Assembly (NCBI RefSeq): GCF_023100685.1
Contig: NZ_CP090064.1
Span: 3,658,001 to 3,722,000, forward strand
Length of the DNA: 64,000 nucleotides
Source of the DNA: Proteus vulgaris
GTDB lineage: Bacteria > Pseudomonadota > Gammaproteobacteria > Enterobacterales > Enterobacteriaceae
Reading direction: 5' to 3'
The notes under the pieces were generated by a model. It saw only the letters and a list, made by a program, of their open reading frames with translations. It made no database searches and was not told the DNA's origin. Every line of letters begins with the position of its first letter. Position 1 is the stretch's first letter. A program made the position numbers and the translations under genes. Shown piece after piece: positions 25,570-34,505 of this stretch.

Positions 25570-26847
25570 TCAAACCTTCGGTTTATAGCTATCTTTATCA
25601 AGATCGTGCTTTTTCATCCGTAAATACAGCTTCTTACGAGGAATACCTAAATAATCCGCCACATCACTAACACGACCTGCAAATAAATATAATGCATCCT
25701 CAATTAATCGGCGCTCATATTCATCAACTAAGTTGTCCAAAGGGCCTTCTGGTGGAATAATAGCTCTATGTTGTTCACTATCCACCATCTTCACAATACC
25801 TACCGCATACAATTCAGCCACATTTCGTAACTCTCGAATATTACCCGGCCAATCATAACGTTTTAAAATATCAAGATAATTACGATCAATCTTCGGTACC
25901 GCAATACCAAGTCGCTGCGCACTTTGTCTCAAAAACGCTCTAAATAGCGGAATAATATCAGGGCGTCTCGCACTTAGCGGAGGCAATGAAAAAGTGATTT
26001 GTGAAAAATAGTAATAAAATTCAGGGATTAACCGCCCTTCTGTTACCAATTGCTGTGTATTATTTTCTAAAATTGCAATCGTTCTAAAATGGCGCTTTCC
26101 TTGGCGTTCCATATCTAACAAATAAGAACTTAACCAGCGTTGTGCTTCTGAGGATAAATCATAAGGAGAACGCAAAATCAGCGTTCCTACTTCATCCGCT
26201 TCAATTTGAGCAATAACCTGTTTAATATCAGATAAATTCTGGCAATCCACAGTTTGGATCGCTTTATCGCTGTGCGGGCTTAACTCATGTAAGAGTTGAG
26301 CAAGAAGGTGACGCCCTGTTCCCATCTCGCCTTCTATCATTAAGTCTTTATCGATATCGGCAATTTGTTGTACTTGCTCCCTAATCGCAGTGATTTGTGC
26401 GCTATCACCCACTAATCGCTCTTGAGTTGTGCTGATTACCGCATTTCTAAGGGCAAGAATAGACTGTCGTTCTTTATGTGCTTTTGCCACCAACTCTAAG
26501 AATAATGGCGGATTAATTGGCTTTTCAATAAAGTCATAAGCGCCTTTTTTTACTGCCTCAACAGCCAGCGGTATATCGCCATGCCCAGTGATCATAATAA
26601 CTGGGATACGAGGATCAATGTGTTTAATACGTTCAAGCACTTCCATACCATTCATTGCTGGCATATAGATATCGAGCACAACAGCACCCTGCCACTCTGG
26701 TGTTAAAAGGCTAAGTGCTTTTTCAGGCGAATCAGTTACTCTGGCAACCATACCCGCGAGGTTAAGCAAATGACGATAAGATTCAAGTATATCTTCGTCA
26801 TCATCAATTAATAGAACATCAATATCAGGCATGAGTGATTGTGTCAT
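25570..26847 (-). CDS. pgtA: Phosphoglycerate transport response regulator PgtA
   Basis: This 425-residue regulator has an N-terminal receiver (DDDEDILESY; acceptor Asp in AVVLDIYMP; the K in FIEKPINPP), a degenerate AAA+ domain and a C-terminal Fis-type helix-turn-helix (GRVSDVADYLGIPRKKLYLRMKK). The sequence resembles Salmonella PgtA (415 residues). The ATPase is unusual: Walker A reads GEMGTGRH with Lys replaced by Arg, and no GAFTGA loop is present, so it is unlikely to drive sigma-54 polymerase. I chose the ATG at 26847, which has GGAG 7 bases upstream and overlaps pgtB by 23 bp. Confidence 0.92.
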   Translation of the reverse strand: MTQSLMPDIDVLLIDDDEDILESYRHLLNLAGMVARVTDSPEKALSLLTPEWQGAVVLDIYMPAMNGMEVLERIKHIDPRIPVIMITGHGDIPLAVEAVKKGAYDFIEKPINPPLFLELVAKAHKERQSILALRNAVISTTQERLVGDSAQITAIREQVQQIADIDKDLMIEGEMGTGRHLLAQLLHELSPHSDKAIQTVDCQNLSDIKQVIAQIEADEVGTLILRSPYDLSSEAQRWLSSYLLDMERQGKRHFRTIAILENNTQQLVTEGRLIPEFYYYFSQITFSLPPLSARRPDIIPLFRAFLRQSAQRLGIAVPKIDRNYLDILKRYDWPGNIRELRNVAELYAVGIVKMVDSEQHRAIIPPEGPLDNLVDEYERRLIEDALYLFAGRVSDVADYLGIPRKKLYLRMKKHDLDKDSYKPKV

Positions 26848-29200
26848 CAGTAAACTCCAAAACAACCATAGCGCCACCGTTTAACGCTGAGGCCAAATAA
26901 ATTTCATAACCAAACCGTTGCATAATAGAACGGCAAATGGATAACCCTAACCCAAGCCCCACATCTTTTGTTGTGGTAAACGGGGTAAATAGTTTTGGTA
27001 AAACAGCAGAATTGAACCCTTTTCCACTATCCGCGATCCCCACTAATTTCCTTTTAGGATCAGCAGATAAGAGATCGATAGTGATCTGACTTTCACCAAT
27101 ACCCGCAATGGCGTCCATCGCATTAACAAATAGATTAACCAAAACTTGCTCGATTTGAGTCGGGTCAGCACAAATGGTTAATTCATCAGGAATATTATTC
27201 GTAATGATGCACTGCTCTCGCTTGGAACGAGACTCTACCAGCACCATCGCACTTTCCACCAGCTCTTTTAATGGTGCTGATACAAAACTAATTTCAGATG
27301 ATGATTTACGAGAGAAATTACGCAATGCTGTAATGATTCGATTCATTCGCGCGCAAAGCTTTTCAATACGCTCTATAGAATCAGGCAATTGATCGTATTT
27401 TTCCATCTGCATGGTCAGTTTTGCGCTATACAAATAGGTATTAATTGCAGAAAGAGGCTGATTAAGTTCATGCGCAAGACTTGTCATTGCTTGGCCTACA
27501 ACCGCCATTTTAGCGGCTTGCACCAACTCTTCTTGCGTTTGAATTAAGTGTTTTTGTGCTTGTTCACGACGCACAATCTCTTCATTTAATTGCTGATTCT
27601 TATCCTGCAGATCTTGAGTTTTTAATGCCACCAGCCTTTGAAGCTCTAATCGACTTAACTCTTGGCGCGTAATATCCGTGATAGTAACAATATATTTATG
27701 TTCATCTTTATGCGGATACTCTCGAATATTAAATTGTAAAAAATGTGGCTCACCTGCTTTTACCATGCGAATAGTACATTCACTCTGCCCTAAACGGTAA
27801 AGCTGACTGGTTGAGCTAAATTGCGCTTTAAGCATTGTGCTCGCCTCACCGCTAAATAGTAACCAAAGCGGCTTATTACTTTGCTCTTTTCCTGTTCCTA
27901 ATAACGTTGCCGCACTTGGATTAACTGTTTCCATCCTGCCATCGTGGTGACAGGTAATTAAACTCGCATCAGTGTTATTAATAAGATTTAACGCATTACT
28001 AGCTTCAACTTCTTTCATTTGACGCCAAAATCTACGAAGTCGCCGACTTAATAGACCAATTTCGTCTTGTCCTTCAATCAATACAGGCTCGGTTAAATTA
28101 CCTTTGGCAACATGCGCTAAGTCATCACTTAGTTTATTCAATCTTGCGATAAGTCTTCTATCAATTAAGATTTTCATCACAATAATACTGAGTAATAAAG
28201 AAGCGACAATGATCGCTACAATAACAATTTTCCCTGTTGCCATCAGTTTACGGGTATTGCCATTGAGTTTATTTAACACTTCACTGGTCGCCAACACATT
28301 ACCACTTACGGCATTATCAAACTGAGATAACTTTTCATTTAATTCAGGGGTTAATGCTTTAAGCTTTTTTTCGTTTTCTACATCATCAATCAGTGTTTGA
28401 TAAATATCACCATCATAACGAGTGATAGAAATAATCTCTTGTAATACCTGTCGGTGAGCAATGGTTGACGGATAGCTTTTTAGTTTCTGATTTAACGAAA
28501 TAATTTCATCAATTTTGACACTGATATAGTGAAAAGCGACATCAATATCACGGCTATAACGTTGATGAGCAATTTCTTCAACTAAACCAATTAATTCATT
28601 CTCAGTGGTAAATAATTCTTGTAATAACGTTGATTCTAATAACAGTTGTAAGCTATTTTCCTGCACATTTTTTTCATTGAGCATTTGGCTGACATGCCAC
28701 TCAATTTCATTAAGTAGCGGTTTAATATCTTCACCAACAGCATCATGCATCCAAGCCAATTGTCCCAATAATTGAGCAAGGCGATTCTCTAATTCACGTC
28801 GTTTATCGAGTAATACATCTTGTTGATAAATGAGCTCTGATAATTCATCGACAAGTTGAGTATAAAAATCACGTTGCGGTGTTTGTTCAATAGGGAATTC
28901 ACGTAAATTATCTAATAACTGATGAATTTCCTGCTGTTGTTGCTCTGAAACTGATTTTCTCTGTGTCTGCTCTCGCTCTTTTAATAGCATTTGTAAATTG
29001 GTGCTATAACGCTCCATATTATAGCTGGTGGTTAACATCGGTAGAGACTCTCCCACTGACGCATTAATTTGTGTCGCCAGCTTTCCCCACATAAAAAAGA
29101 TAACCACACCAATCAATAAGGTGAGTAAAGAACTAAAGATAAACGCCATATACAGGCGTCTACCTAGTTTGCCAAATTGTTTAGGCACTAATAATTTCAT
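26825..29200 (-). CDS. pgtB: Phosphoglycerate transport sensor histidine kinase PgtB
   Basis: This 791-residue membrane kinase has one transmembrane helix near residues 15-35, a long helical periplasmic domain to about residue 320, a second helix (KIVIVAIIVASLLLSIIVM), and a HAMP-like segment with KLSDDLAHVAKGNL. A PAS-like region (about 400-510), a coiled coil, the phospho-acceptor box LAHELNQPLSAIN and an ATPase domain (NLFVNAMDAI, GIADSGKGF, GLGLGLSI) follow. It is longer than Salmonella PgtB (about 670 residues as I recall). It should respond, via PgtC, to external phosphoglycerates and phosphorylate PgtA. Confidence 0.92.
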   Translation of the reverse strand: MKLLVPKQFGKLGRRLYMAFIFSSLLTLLIGVVIFFMWGKLATQINASVGESLPMLTTSYNMERYSTNLQMLLKEREQTQRKSVSEQQQQEIHQLLDNLREFPIEQTPQRDFYTQLVDELSELIYQQDVLLDKRRELENRLAQLLGQLAWMHDAVGEDIKPLLNEIEWHVSQMLNEKNVQENSLQLLLESTLLQELFTTENELIGLVEEIAHQRYSRDIDVAFHYISVKIDEIISLNQKLKSYPSTIAHRQVLQEIISITRYDGDIYQTLIDDVENEKKLKALTPELNEKLSQFDNAVSGNVLATSEVLNKLNGNTRKLMATGKIVIVAIIVASLLLSIIVMKILIDRRLIARLNKLSDDLAHVAKGNLTEPVLIEGQDEIGLLSRRLRRFWRQMKEVEASNALNLINNTDASLITCHHDGRMETVNPSAATLLGTGKEQSNKPLWLLFSGEASTMLKAQFSSTSQLYRLGQSECTIRMVKAGEPHFLQFNIREYPHKDEHKYIVTITDITRQELSRLELQRLVALKTQDLQDKNQQLNEEIVRREQAQKHLIQTQEELVQAAKMAVVGQAMTSLAHELNQPLSAINTYLYSAKLTMQMEKYDQLPDSIERIEKLCARMNRIITALRNFSRKSSSEISFVSAPLKELVESAMVLVESRSKREQCIITNNIPDELTICADPTQIEQVLVNLFVNAMDAIAGIGESQITIDLLSADPKRKLVGIADSGKGFNSAVLPKLFTPFTTTKDVGLGLGLSICRSIMQRFGYEIYLASALNGGAMVVLEFTDDTITHA

Positions 29201-29257
29201 CCGTAATACCTTTCATAAAAACAGCGCTTCCTGCTGTATATCTGAACCACAAGGCGG

Positions 29258-30547
29258 TTAGGGTGATTTTGTTTCTTTCAATAAAACCAGTGCTTGTTCA
29301 AGCCTTTCAGCTTCTAATGTACGCCATTGATATAGCACAGCTAACGCTTGATCAGAGTATTCACGCTGATCGGCTTCCTTCATAAATAACGCTTGTAATG
29401 TCGGTGAATTAGCCTCTTTTTCACTAATAAGCACTGAACTTGCTATTTTTCGTGCTTTACTGATCGCAGAAATACGTTCTGGGGTTTTATTTTCCTGTCT
29501 TTCTGCTTCATGGATATCATTCCAAACTTGGCGCATTAAAGGAAAATTATGCGTGATCATTTGATCAAATAACGCATTAACCACTTCACTACGACGATAA
29601 GCCTCATTGCTGTTTAAAATAAACTCTGTGTTATTAGCAAGTTCATCGTTATTACCTAAGATCTCTTTGCTTAATGGGATCTTTGCCATATCACTCTTAT
29701 AGATGATCTCTTGTCCTTCATCCGATAAAAGAAAGGCAATAAATTTGGCCGCGGTGTCTCTTTTACTGCTTTCTGCCACAATGGCGACATAAGCCGGCAA
29801 AATAATCGATTTATCAAAATAGCTAAACTCAACAAAATCAAAGCGTTTTTGATGGTTAAAAGCGTAGTTATCAATAATTGGCCCAGCACCGACAATACCT
29901 CTGGCAATAGCATCACTAACACGTGAACTACGTGCGGAAATGGAAGAAAGATTACCACTGGTTTCTAGTAAGATCTGCCATCCTCGCTCCCAGCCATACT
30001 CTTGTAGCACATTTTCCACCATCAATTGCATCGTGCCAGAGTTCGCTGGTGTGGTCATGGTTAAGTGCCCTTGATAAATCGGATCACTTAAATCAATCCA
30101 GCTTTTCGGTGCAGGAAGTCCCAACTTTTGCAAGTATTGTGTATTGCTCATAATACCAATGCCGGAATAACCAACTGTGGTTATTTTATCGTTTAAGATA
30201 TCACTGTGACGCATCAACCATTTTGGCGTTTCATACTTAACAGGTAATCGCGCCAGTAGCCCTTCTCTATCTAGATGATGAAAAAAGTTAGCCGAGGACG
30301 ACATCACAATATCAACAGGCTGTGTGGGATATTGTTTCATCATACGTGTTGCTATTGCGACACGACGATAAACCACTTGCACTTTGGTATCAGGATAACG
30401 TGCACTAAAAGCTTCTGTGAGTGGTCGCATTGGTGTATCTGAAAGCGTCGTCAATATAACAAGTGGCTGCTCATCACTACGCACTGGTGTGATAAACAGC
30501 CAACTAAACAATAAACAGACGAGGCTTAGTGTTATTTTTATTCTCAT
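29258..30547 (-). CDS. pgtC: Periplasmic phosphoglycerate-sensing protein PgtC
   Basis: This 429-residue exported protein (signal peptide MRIKITLSLVCLLFSWLFITPVRS) has a type 2 periplasmic binding-protein fold of the iron(III)/2-aminoethylphosphonate class: VVYRRVAIATRMMKQYP, NTQYLQKLGLPAPKSWIDLSDP, TMTTPANSGTMQLMV and VGAGPIIDNYAF. A helical C-terminal extension of about 110 residues follows. In Salmonella PgtC acts with PgtB to relieve repression of pgtP rather than as a transport receptor. It is the first gene of pgtCBA and is divergent from pgtP. Confidence 0.92.
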   Translation of the reverse strand: MRIKITLSLVCLLFSWLFITPVRSDEQPLVILTTLSDTPMRPLTEAFSARYPDTKVQVVYRRVAIATRMMKQYPTQPVDIVMSSSANFFHHLDREGLLARLPVKYETPKWLMRHSDILNDKITTVGYSGIGIMSNTQYLQKLGLPAPKSWIDLSDPIYQGHLTMTTPANSGTMQLMVENVLQEYGWERGWQILLETSGNLSSISARSSRVSDAIARGIVGAGPIIDNYAFNHQKRFDFVEFSYFDKSIILPAYVAIVAESSKRDTAAKFIAFLLSDEGQEIIYKSDMAKIPLSKEILGNNDELANNTEFILNSNEAYRRSEVVNALFDQMITHNFPLMRQVWNDIHEAERQENKTPERISAISKARKIASSVLISEKEANSPTLQALFMKEADQREYSDQALAVLYQWRTLEAERLEQALVLLKETKSP

Positions 30548-30859
30548 GACATACCCCTGGTTTTGTTTTGAATAAACATAAAAATGTGTCGAACTTCAAA
30601 CTTCTGATATTTAGCAATATTTATTATTTTGGGCTAATGAGTCCTTAATGACCCATTTACAACAATGATACGACGATATCTTCACTCATTTTTAAACCAA
30701 CGCCTAATAGCGATGTTACAAATTTGACTCACCGATTCAGCCGAATGTGTCATCGATGACTCAAATTCCGTGTTTTGCACCAAGATGACCTAAATGAATA
30801 GCATCAGCTCTGAAAACCAAAATCAGCTTCAGACATGAATAATATTCGGAGTCATCTCT
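30548..30859. promoter_or_regulatory. Divergent pgtC-pgtP control region with repeated TGACTCA
   Basis: TGACTCA occurs at 30725-30731 and 30757-30763, 32 bp apart (about three helical turns). The surrounding AATTTGA (30721-30727) and TCAAATT (30761-30767) form an inverted repeat, and a related TGAGTC lies at 30638-30643. This is the natural place for PgtA binding before pgtP. I saw no sigma-54 type GG-N10-GC promoter, consistent with PgtA lacking GAFTGA. Confidence 0.45.
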
Positions 30860-32194
30860 ATGCTAAGTTTCTTTAAAACCAGAAAGGATCTACCGCTAAT
30901 AGAAGCGTCAAGTGAAAAGATCCGCGCAATATATAAAAAGCACCAATGGCAGGTCTTCTTTGGTCTTGTTCTTGGTTATGCCATGTTCTATGTGGTTCGT
31001 ATGGCACTCAGTGTGGTGAAAAAACCTATGCTGGATGCAGGTATCGTAACCACCGCTGAACTCGGTTTAATGGGTTCTGCGTTCTTCTTTACCTACGCAT
31101 TTGGTAAGTTCTCTAACGGCTTCTTGTCGGATTATGCCAATATTGGACGCTTTATGTCCATCTCGTTAATTGCCTCATCCTTCATTTGTATTTTTATGGG
31201 GATGTCAACCGCGAGCCTGTTCTTTATCCTGTTATGGGGTATTAACGGTTGGTTCCAATCTGTTGGTTCAGCGCCTTCTTGTGTCTCTATCTTCCAGTGG
31301 TTCTCACCAAAGCAACGCGGTACGGTTTATTCCATCTGGGGTGGCTCGCGTAATATTGGTGAAGCAATTACCTGGATCTTGACTGCAACCATAGTGAGCT
31401 TCTTCGGCTGGCGTGCAGGTTTTATCGGTGCAGGTATCGCAGGTATTGCTGCGGGTATCATCTTACTGATGATTTTAAAAGACCGTCCTCGTACTTATGG
31501 CTTACCTGATCCAGCAACTGCGTATGGCGAAGAATCAGAAGCGATTAAATCAAGTGATCCTAAAGAAACTCGTCGCGCTCAGTTATTCGTATTAAAACAA
31601 CCAACAGTGTGGATCATCGCAGCGGCTTGTGCGGCTATGTATATCTCTCGCTACGCAATCAGTTCATGGGCAGTCCTTTACCTACAAGGTTCAAAAGGTT
31701 ACTCACTGATTGATGCAGGTTTCGCCATGTCTACTTACCCAATCGCGGGTTTCTTCGGCGCAATCTTAGCGGGTATGGCTTCTGACAAACTGTTTAATGC
31801 TAACCGTCATATTCCAACACTAATTTACGGTATCGCCAACATCGCAGGTTTTGCGCTGATGTTCTGGGGTCCACAAAGCCGTGTTATGGATGCTGTTGCA
31901 CTAAGTATGGTTGGTTTTGCAATGGGCGGTCTGGTTGTGTTCCTAGCAGGTTTAACCGCTTGTGACCTGATGCCGAAAAACGCAGTAGGTGCAGTAAAAG
32001 GCTTTATCGGACTGTTTGCTTATATTGCAGCATCCGCTCAAGAACTGATTTCGGCATCACTGATTAAAGTGACTCAAGTTGGCGATATCACTAACTACGA
32101 CTTCACCACAGTGCAGTATTTCTGGATTGGTTCTGCCATCGTTTCCATGATTTTAGCAACGCTAGTCTGGAATGCGAAAAAAGTTACTATTTAA
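30860..32194 (+). CDS. pgtP: Phosphoglycerate transporter PgtP (OPA-family MFS)
   Basis: This 444-residue protein has twelve predicted membrane helices and organophosphate:phosphate antiporter motifs: an N-terminal cytoplasmic KIRAIYKKHQWQVFFGL, then YFVVRM-like GYAMFYVVRMALSVVKKPML, KFSNGFLSDYANIGRFM, and NGWFQSVGSAPSCVSIFQWFSPKQRGTVYSIWGGSRNIGEA. UhpT and GlpT share these. It should exchange internal phosphate for external 2-/3-phosphoglycerate or PEP. Its local codon choice, rich in GGT, GCA and CTG, looks like that of an efficiently expressed gene. Confidence 0.95.
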   Translation: MLSFFKTRKDLPLIEASSEKIRAIYKKHQWQVFFGLVLGYAMFYVVRMALSVVKKPMLDAGIVTTAELGLMGSAFFFTYAFGKFSNGFLSDYANIGRFMSISLIASSFICIFMGMSTASLFFILLWGINGWFQSVGSAPSCVSIFQWFSPKQRGTVYSIWGGSRNIGEAITWILTATIVSFFGWRAGFIGAGIAGIAAGIILLMILKDRPRTYGLPDPATAYGEESEAIKSSDPKETRRAQLFVLKQPTVWIIAAACAAMYISRYAISSWAVLYLQGSKGYSLIDAGFAMSTYPIAGFFGAILAGMASDKLFNANRHIPTLIYGIANIAGFALMFWGPQSRVMDAVALSMVGFAMGGLVVFLAGLTACDLMPKNAVGAVKGFIGLFAYIAASAQELISASLIKVTQVGDITNYDFTTVQYFWIGSAIVSMILATLVWNAKKVTI

Positions 32195-32216
32195 ATTAAT
32201 AAATTAAGTTGTCACT

Positions 32217-32240
32217 GAGGGATGCCATAAAGCATCCCTC
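32217..32240 (+). promoter_or_regulatory. Intercistronic hairpin between pgtP and pyk
   Basis: GAGGGATGC and GCATCCCTC form a perfect 9-bp stem with a 6-base loop. It is followed by CTTAAAAAG, not a T-run, so it more likely stabilises the 3' end of pgtP mRNA or gives partial termination than acts as a full terminator. Confidence 0.6.
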
Positions 32241-32260
32241 CTTAAAAAGAGAATGTCATT

Positions 32261-33712
32261 ATGCGTAAGACAAAAATTGTTGCGACTCTTGGCCCAGCTA
32301 GCTGCTCAGAACAGATGATTGAAAAGCTGATTTTGGCAGGCGCTAACGTATTTCGTTTAAACTTTTCACATGGCACTAGCGAACAGCATCAAACAACAGC
32401 CGCAACTATCCGTCAGGTCGCAGAAAAACATCGTATATTCATCGGGATCTTAGCTGACCTGCAAGGCCCAAAAATTCGTATTGCCAATTTTAAACATGAT
32501 TCAGTTCAATTAAAACAAGGTGATAGCTTTATTCTAAATGCTGATTTAGACAGCACATTAGGCGACGAGCAACAAGTTGGATTGGATTACCCACAACTTG
32601 TTCAGGAAGTCACACCAGGGAATATTCTGTTACTTGATGATGGTAATATTCAATTACAAGTCAGTGCCGTAAATAATAATAAAATAGAGACTGTCGTTAC
32701 TGTTGGTGGAAAATTATCTAACCGTAAAGGAATTAACTTACTCGGTGGTGGTTTATCTGCACCTGCATTAACAGAGAAAGACAAACAAGACATACACACA
32801 GCAGCCGCTATTCAAGCAGATTACATTGCCGTTTCATTCCCTCGTAATGGTGCGGATATTGAATATGCCCGTGATTTAGTAATAGCAGCAGGAAGTCACG
32901 CCAAAATCGTTGCTAAAGTTGAGCGCGCAGAAGTGGTTTCTTGTGAAGAAAATATGGATGACATTATTAAAGCATCCGATGTCATTATGGTAGCACGAGG
33001 TGATCTCGCCGTTGAAATCGGTGATGCCAGCTTACCAGGCGCACAAAAACAACTAATTGCACGTTGTCGCGCATTAGGTTGCCCTGTCATTACTGCAACT
33101 CAAATGATGGAATCGATGATTGAAAGCCCAATGCCAACCCGTGCCGAAGTAATGGATATCGCGAATGCTGTTGGTGATGGCACTGATGCTGTAATGCTTT
33201 CCGCTGAAACTGCGGCAGGAAAATACCCAGTCGAGGCGGTTAGTGCAATGGCGCGTGTTGCTGAAGGAGCCGAACGCTCTTTTGCAGCTAATGCTGAAAA
33301 CCCATGGCAATCACCGTCTTACTATTCACAAACTGGTCGTTGGATTGCTCTGGCTGCTGCGACAACCGCCTTCCATGATGACAAACATTTAAGCGTTGCC
33401 GCATTAACAGAAAACGGCAAATCAGTGACCTTATTGTCACGCTTTATGCCAAACAACAACGTATATGCATTAACAGATAATCCAGCACTTGCGGGTCAGC
33501 TCACCGTATTACGCGGTGTAACACCAGTTGCTTATCAACGTCATAACAATAGTGATTGTGATGAAAGCATCATGCAAAAACTGCAAGCAGAAGGATTATT
33601 AACAGACATGAATTCACTCTTAATCACCCGTTTATCAACCTTTGAAAAAACCGGTGAAAGCGATTGCTGTCATCTTGTTCCTGTAAAACAAGTTGAAGCA
33701 GCAACAGCTTGA
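32261..33712 (+). CDS. pykA: Pyruvate kinase, PykA type
   Basis: This 483-residue pyruvate kinase is close to E. coli PykA in size and sequence: an N-terminal TKIVATLGPAS, FRLNFSHG, LADLQGPKIRI, the B domain with LLLDDG, KGINLLGGGLSA, the catalytic lysine region AKIVAKVERAE, VARGDLAVEIG and the signature TATQMMESMI. It converts PEP and ADP to pyruvate and ATP. It lies 66 bp behind pgtP and is probably co-transcribed, so imported phosphoglycerate/PEP could be fed directly into it. The main chromosomal pyruvate kinase genes may lie elsewhere. Confidence 0.93.
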   Translation: MRKTKIVATLGPASCSEQMIEKLILAGANVFRLNFSHGTSEQHQTTAATIRQVAEKHRIFIGILADLQGPKIRIANFKHDSVQLKQGDSFILNADLDSTLGDEQQVGLDYPQLVQEVTPGNILLLDDGNIQLQVSAVNNNKIETVVTVGGKLSNRKGINLLGGGLSAPALTEKDKQDIHTAAAIQADYIAVSFPRNGADIEYARDLVIAAGSHAKIVAKVERAEVVSCEENMDDIIKASDVIMVARGDLAVEIGDASLPGAQKQLIARCRALGCPVITATQMMESMIESPMPTRAEVMDIANAVGDGTDAVMLSAETAAGKYPVEAVSAMARVAEGAERSFAANAENPWQSPSYYSQTGRWIALAAATTAFHDDKHLSVAALTENGKSVTLLSRFMPNNNVYALTDNPALAGQLTVLRGVTPVAYQRHNNSDCDESIMQKLQAEGLLTDMNSLLITRLSTFEKTGESDCCHLVPVKQVEAATA

Positions 33713-33789
33713 GTGTCTTCCATCAAGGGGCTTATGAGAGAGGCAACCTGAAGTAAATAACAAGAAAAAGAGCACACCAAAATCATTTT

Positions 33790-33821
33790 AGCCACAAGGA
33801 TTGTGGCTATTTTTCTTTTTT
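33790..33821. terminator. Bidirectional terminator between pyk and the Rap1a-like gene
   Basis: AGCCACAA and TTGTGGCT form a perfect 8-bp stem with a 3-base loop, then ATTTTTC and T6 in the plus direction. It lies between convergent genes, and its T-tract runs up to the stop codon of the minus-strand gene. Confidence 0.85.
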
Positions 33822-34221
33822 ATTCATCGCAAGGATAGGCATCTTGTAATGCGGCAATATAAACTAGCTCTATTGATGTATCTTTATATTTTTGCTTAGC
33901 AATAGGATATTTATCAAGATAAGCATCAATATGCTTTACCATAAAATCGCCATTTTGTATGACTTTTTTGGGTGGACAATAAAGTGGCTTAAAATCATTA
34001 CCTTCATTATGCAATCTTACTGACACTGCATAAAAATTAAATCCATTCGCAATACCGTTCAGGTACGCTTGTGTCACCGATTCTAGTTGTTTATTAGAAG
34101 GATGATCTAAGGCTAATAATCGTTTTACCTCAAGATAACCGCTTAATGTTACTGCCTGCGAATACAGAGGGAATAGCAATAACATTCCTATTAACCCTTT
34201 TAATAACATTCCTTTTTTCAT
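33820..34221 (-). CDS. Rap1a/Tai-like small exported protein
   Basis: This 133-residue protein has a signal peptide (MKKGMLLKGLIGMLLLFPLYSQA) and the pattern of the Rap1a immunity family: YLNGIANGFNFYAVS, LYCPPKKV, FMVKHIDAYLDKYP and a C-terminal ELVYIAALQDAYPC. Two cysteines are conserved. Members include immunity proteins against type VI amidase effectors, but many are orphans of unknown role. No effector or T6SS gene is adjacent. I prefer the ATG at 34221 (AAAGAGA upstream) to the TTG at 34242. Confidence 0.7.
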   Translation of the reverse strand: MKKGMLLKGLIGMLLLFPLYSQAVTLSGYLEVKRLLALDHPSNKQLESVTQAYLNGIANGFNFYAVSVRLHNEGNDFKPLYCPPKKVIQNGDFMVKHIDAYLDKYPIAKQKYKDTSIELVYIAALQDAYPCDE

Positions 34222-34308
34222 GCTAACTTTCTCTTTAGCCAATATAGATTTATTTCATTGTAGTCGGTTTATTGCATTAAGAATATGTGCAACGAATATA
34301 TACATTGA

Positions 34309-34326
34309 AGATCTTTTAGAAGATCT
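34309..34326. promoter_or_regulatory. Palindrome in the upstream region of the Rap1a-like/ROK genes
   Basis: AGATCTT and AAGATCT form perfect 7-bp arms around TTAG. It lies between two divergent genes about 90 bp from the Rap1a-like start, so it may act on either. No T-run follows. Confidence 0.35.
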
Positions 34327-34377
34327 CATTGTACAAATTAGACTCATCAATTTGTGATCGCAAACTCATTTAGGATG

Positions 34378-34493
34378 GTTTCTAAACTAATTAGTCGTTT
34401 TATACTTTACAAAGTAAATAAAACGGTGCATAACTATCAAACACAGACGATTTTATATAAAAAAAACATCTTTTAGTTTTGTTTCTAAACAAA
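34378..34493. promoter_or_regulatory. Candidate operators of the ROK/GH-like/MFS operon
   Basis: GTTTCTAAAC occurs twice, at 34378-34387 and 34481-34490. The second copy is the core of a 16-bp palindrome with arms TTTGTTT/AAACAAA (34478-34493), which ends two bases before the GGAG ribosome-binding site of the ROK gene. Between them, 34396-34425 is a long imperfect inverted repeat with arms CGTTTTAT/ATAAAACG and inner ACTTT/AAAGT. ROK repressors such as NagC and Mlc bind paired A/T-rich palindromes and loop DNA; autoregulation is inferred. Confidence 0.55.
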
Positions 34494-34505
34494 TGGAGTA
34501 GTAAC

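Noticed and set aside
30548..30859. Sigma-54 promoter for pgtP
   Set aside because: The TTGCAC near 30775 resembles a -12 element, but no GG lies at the required distance upstream, and PgtA lacks the sigma-54 contact loop.
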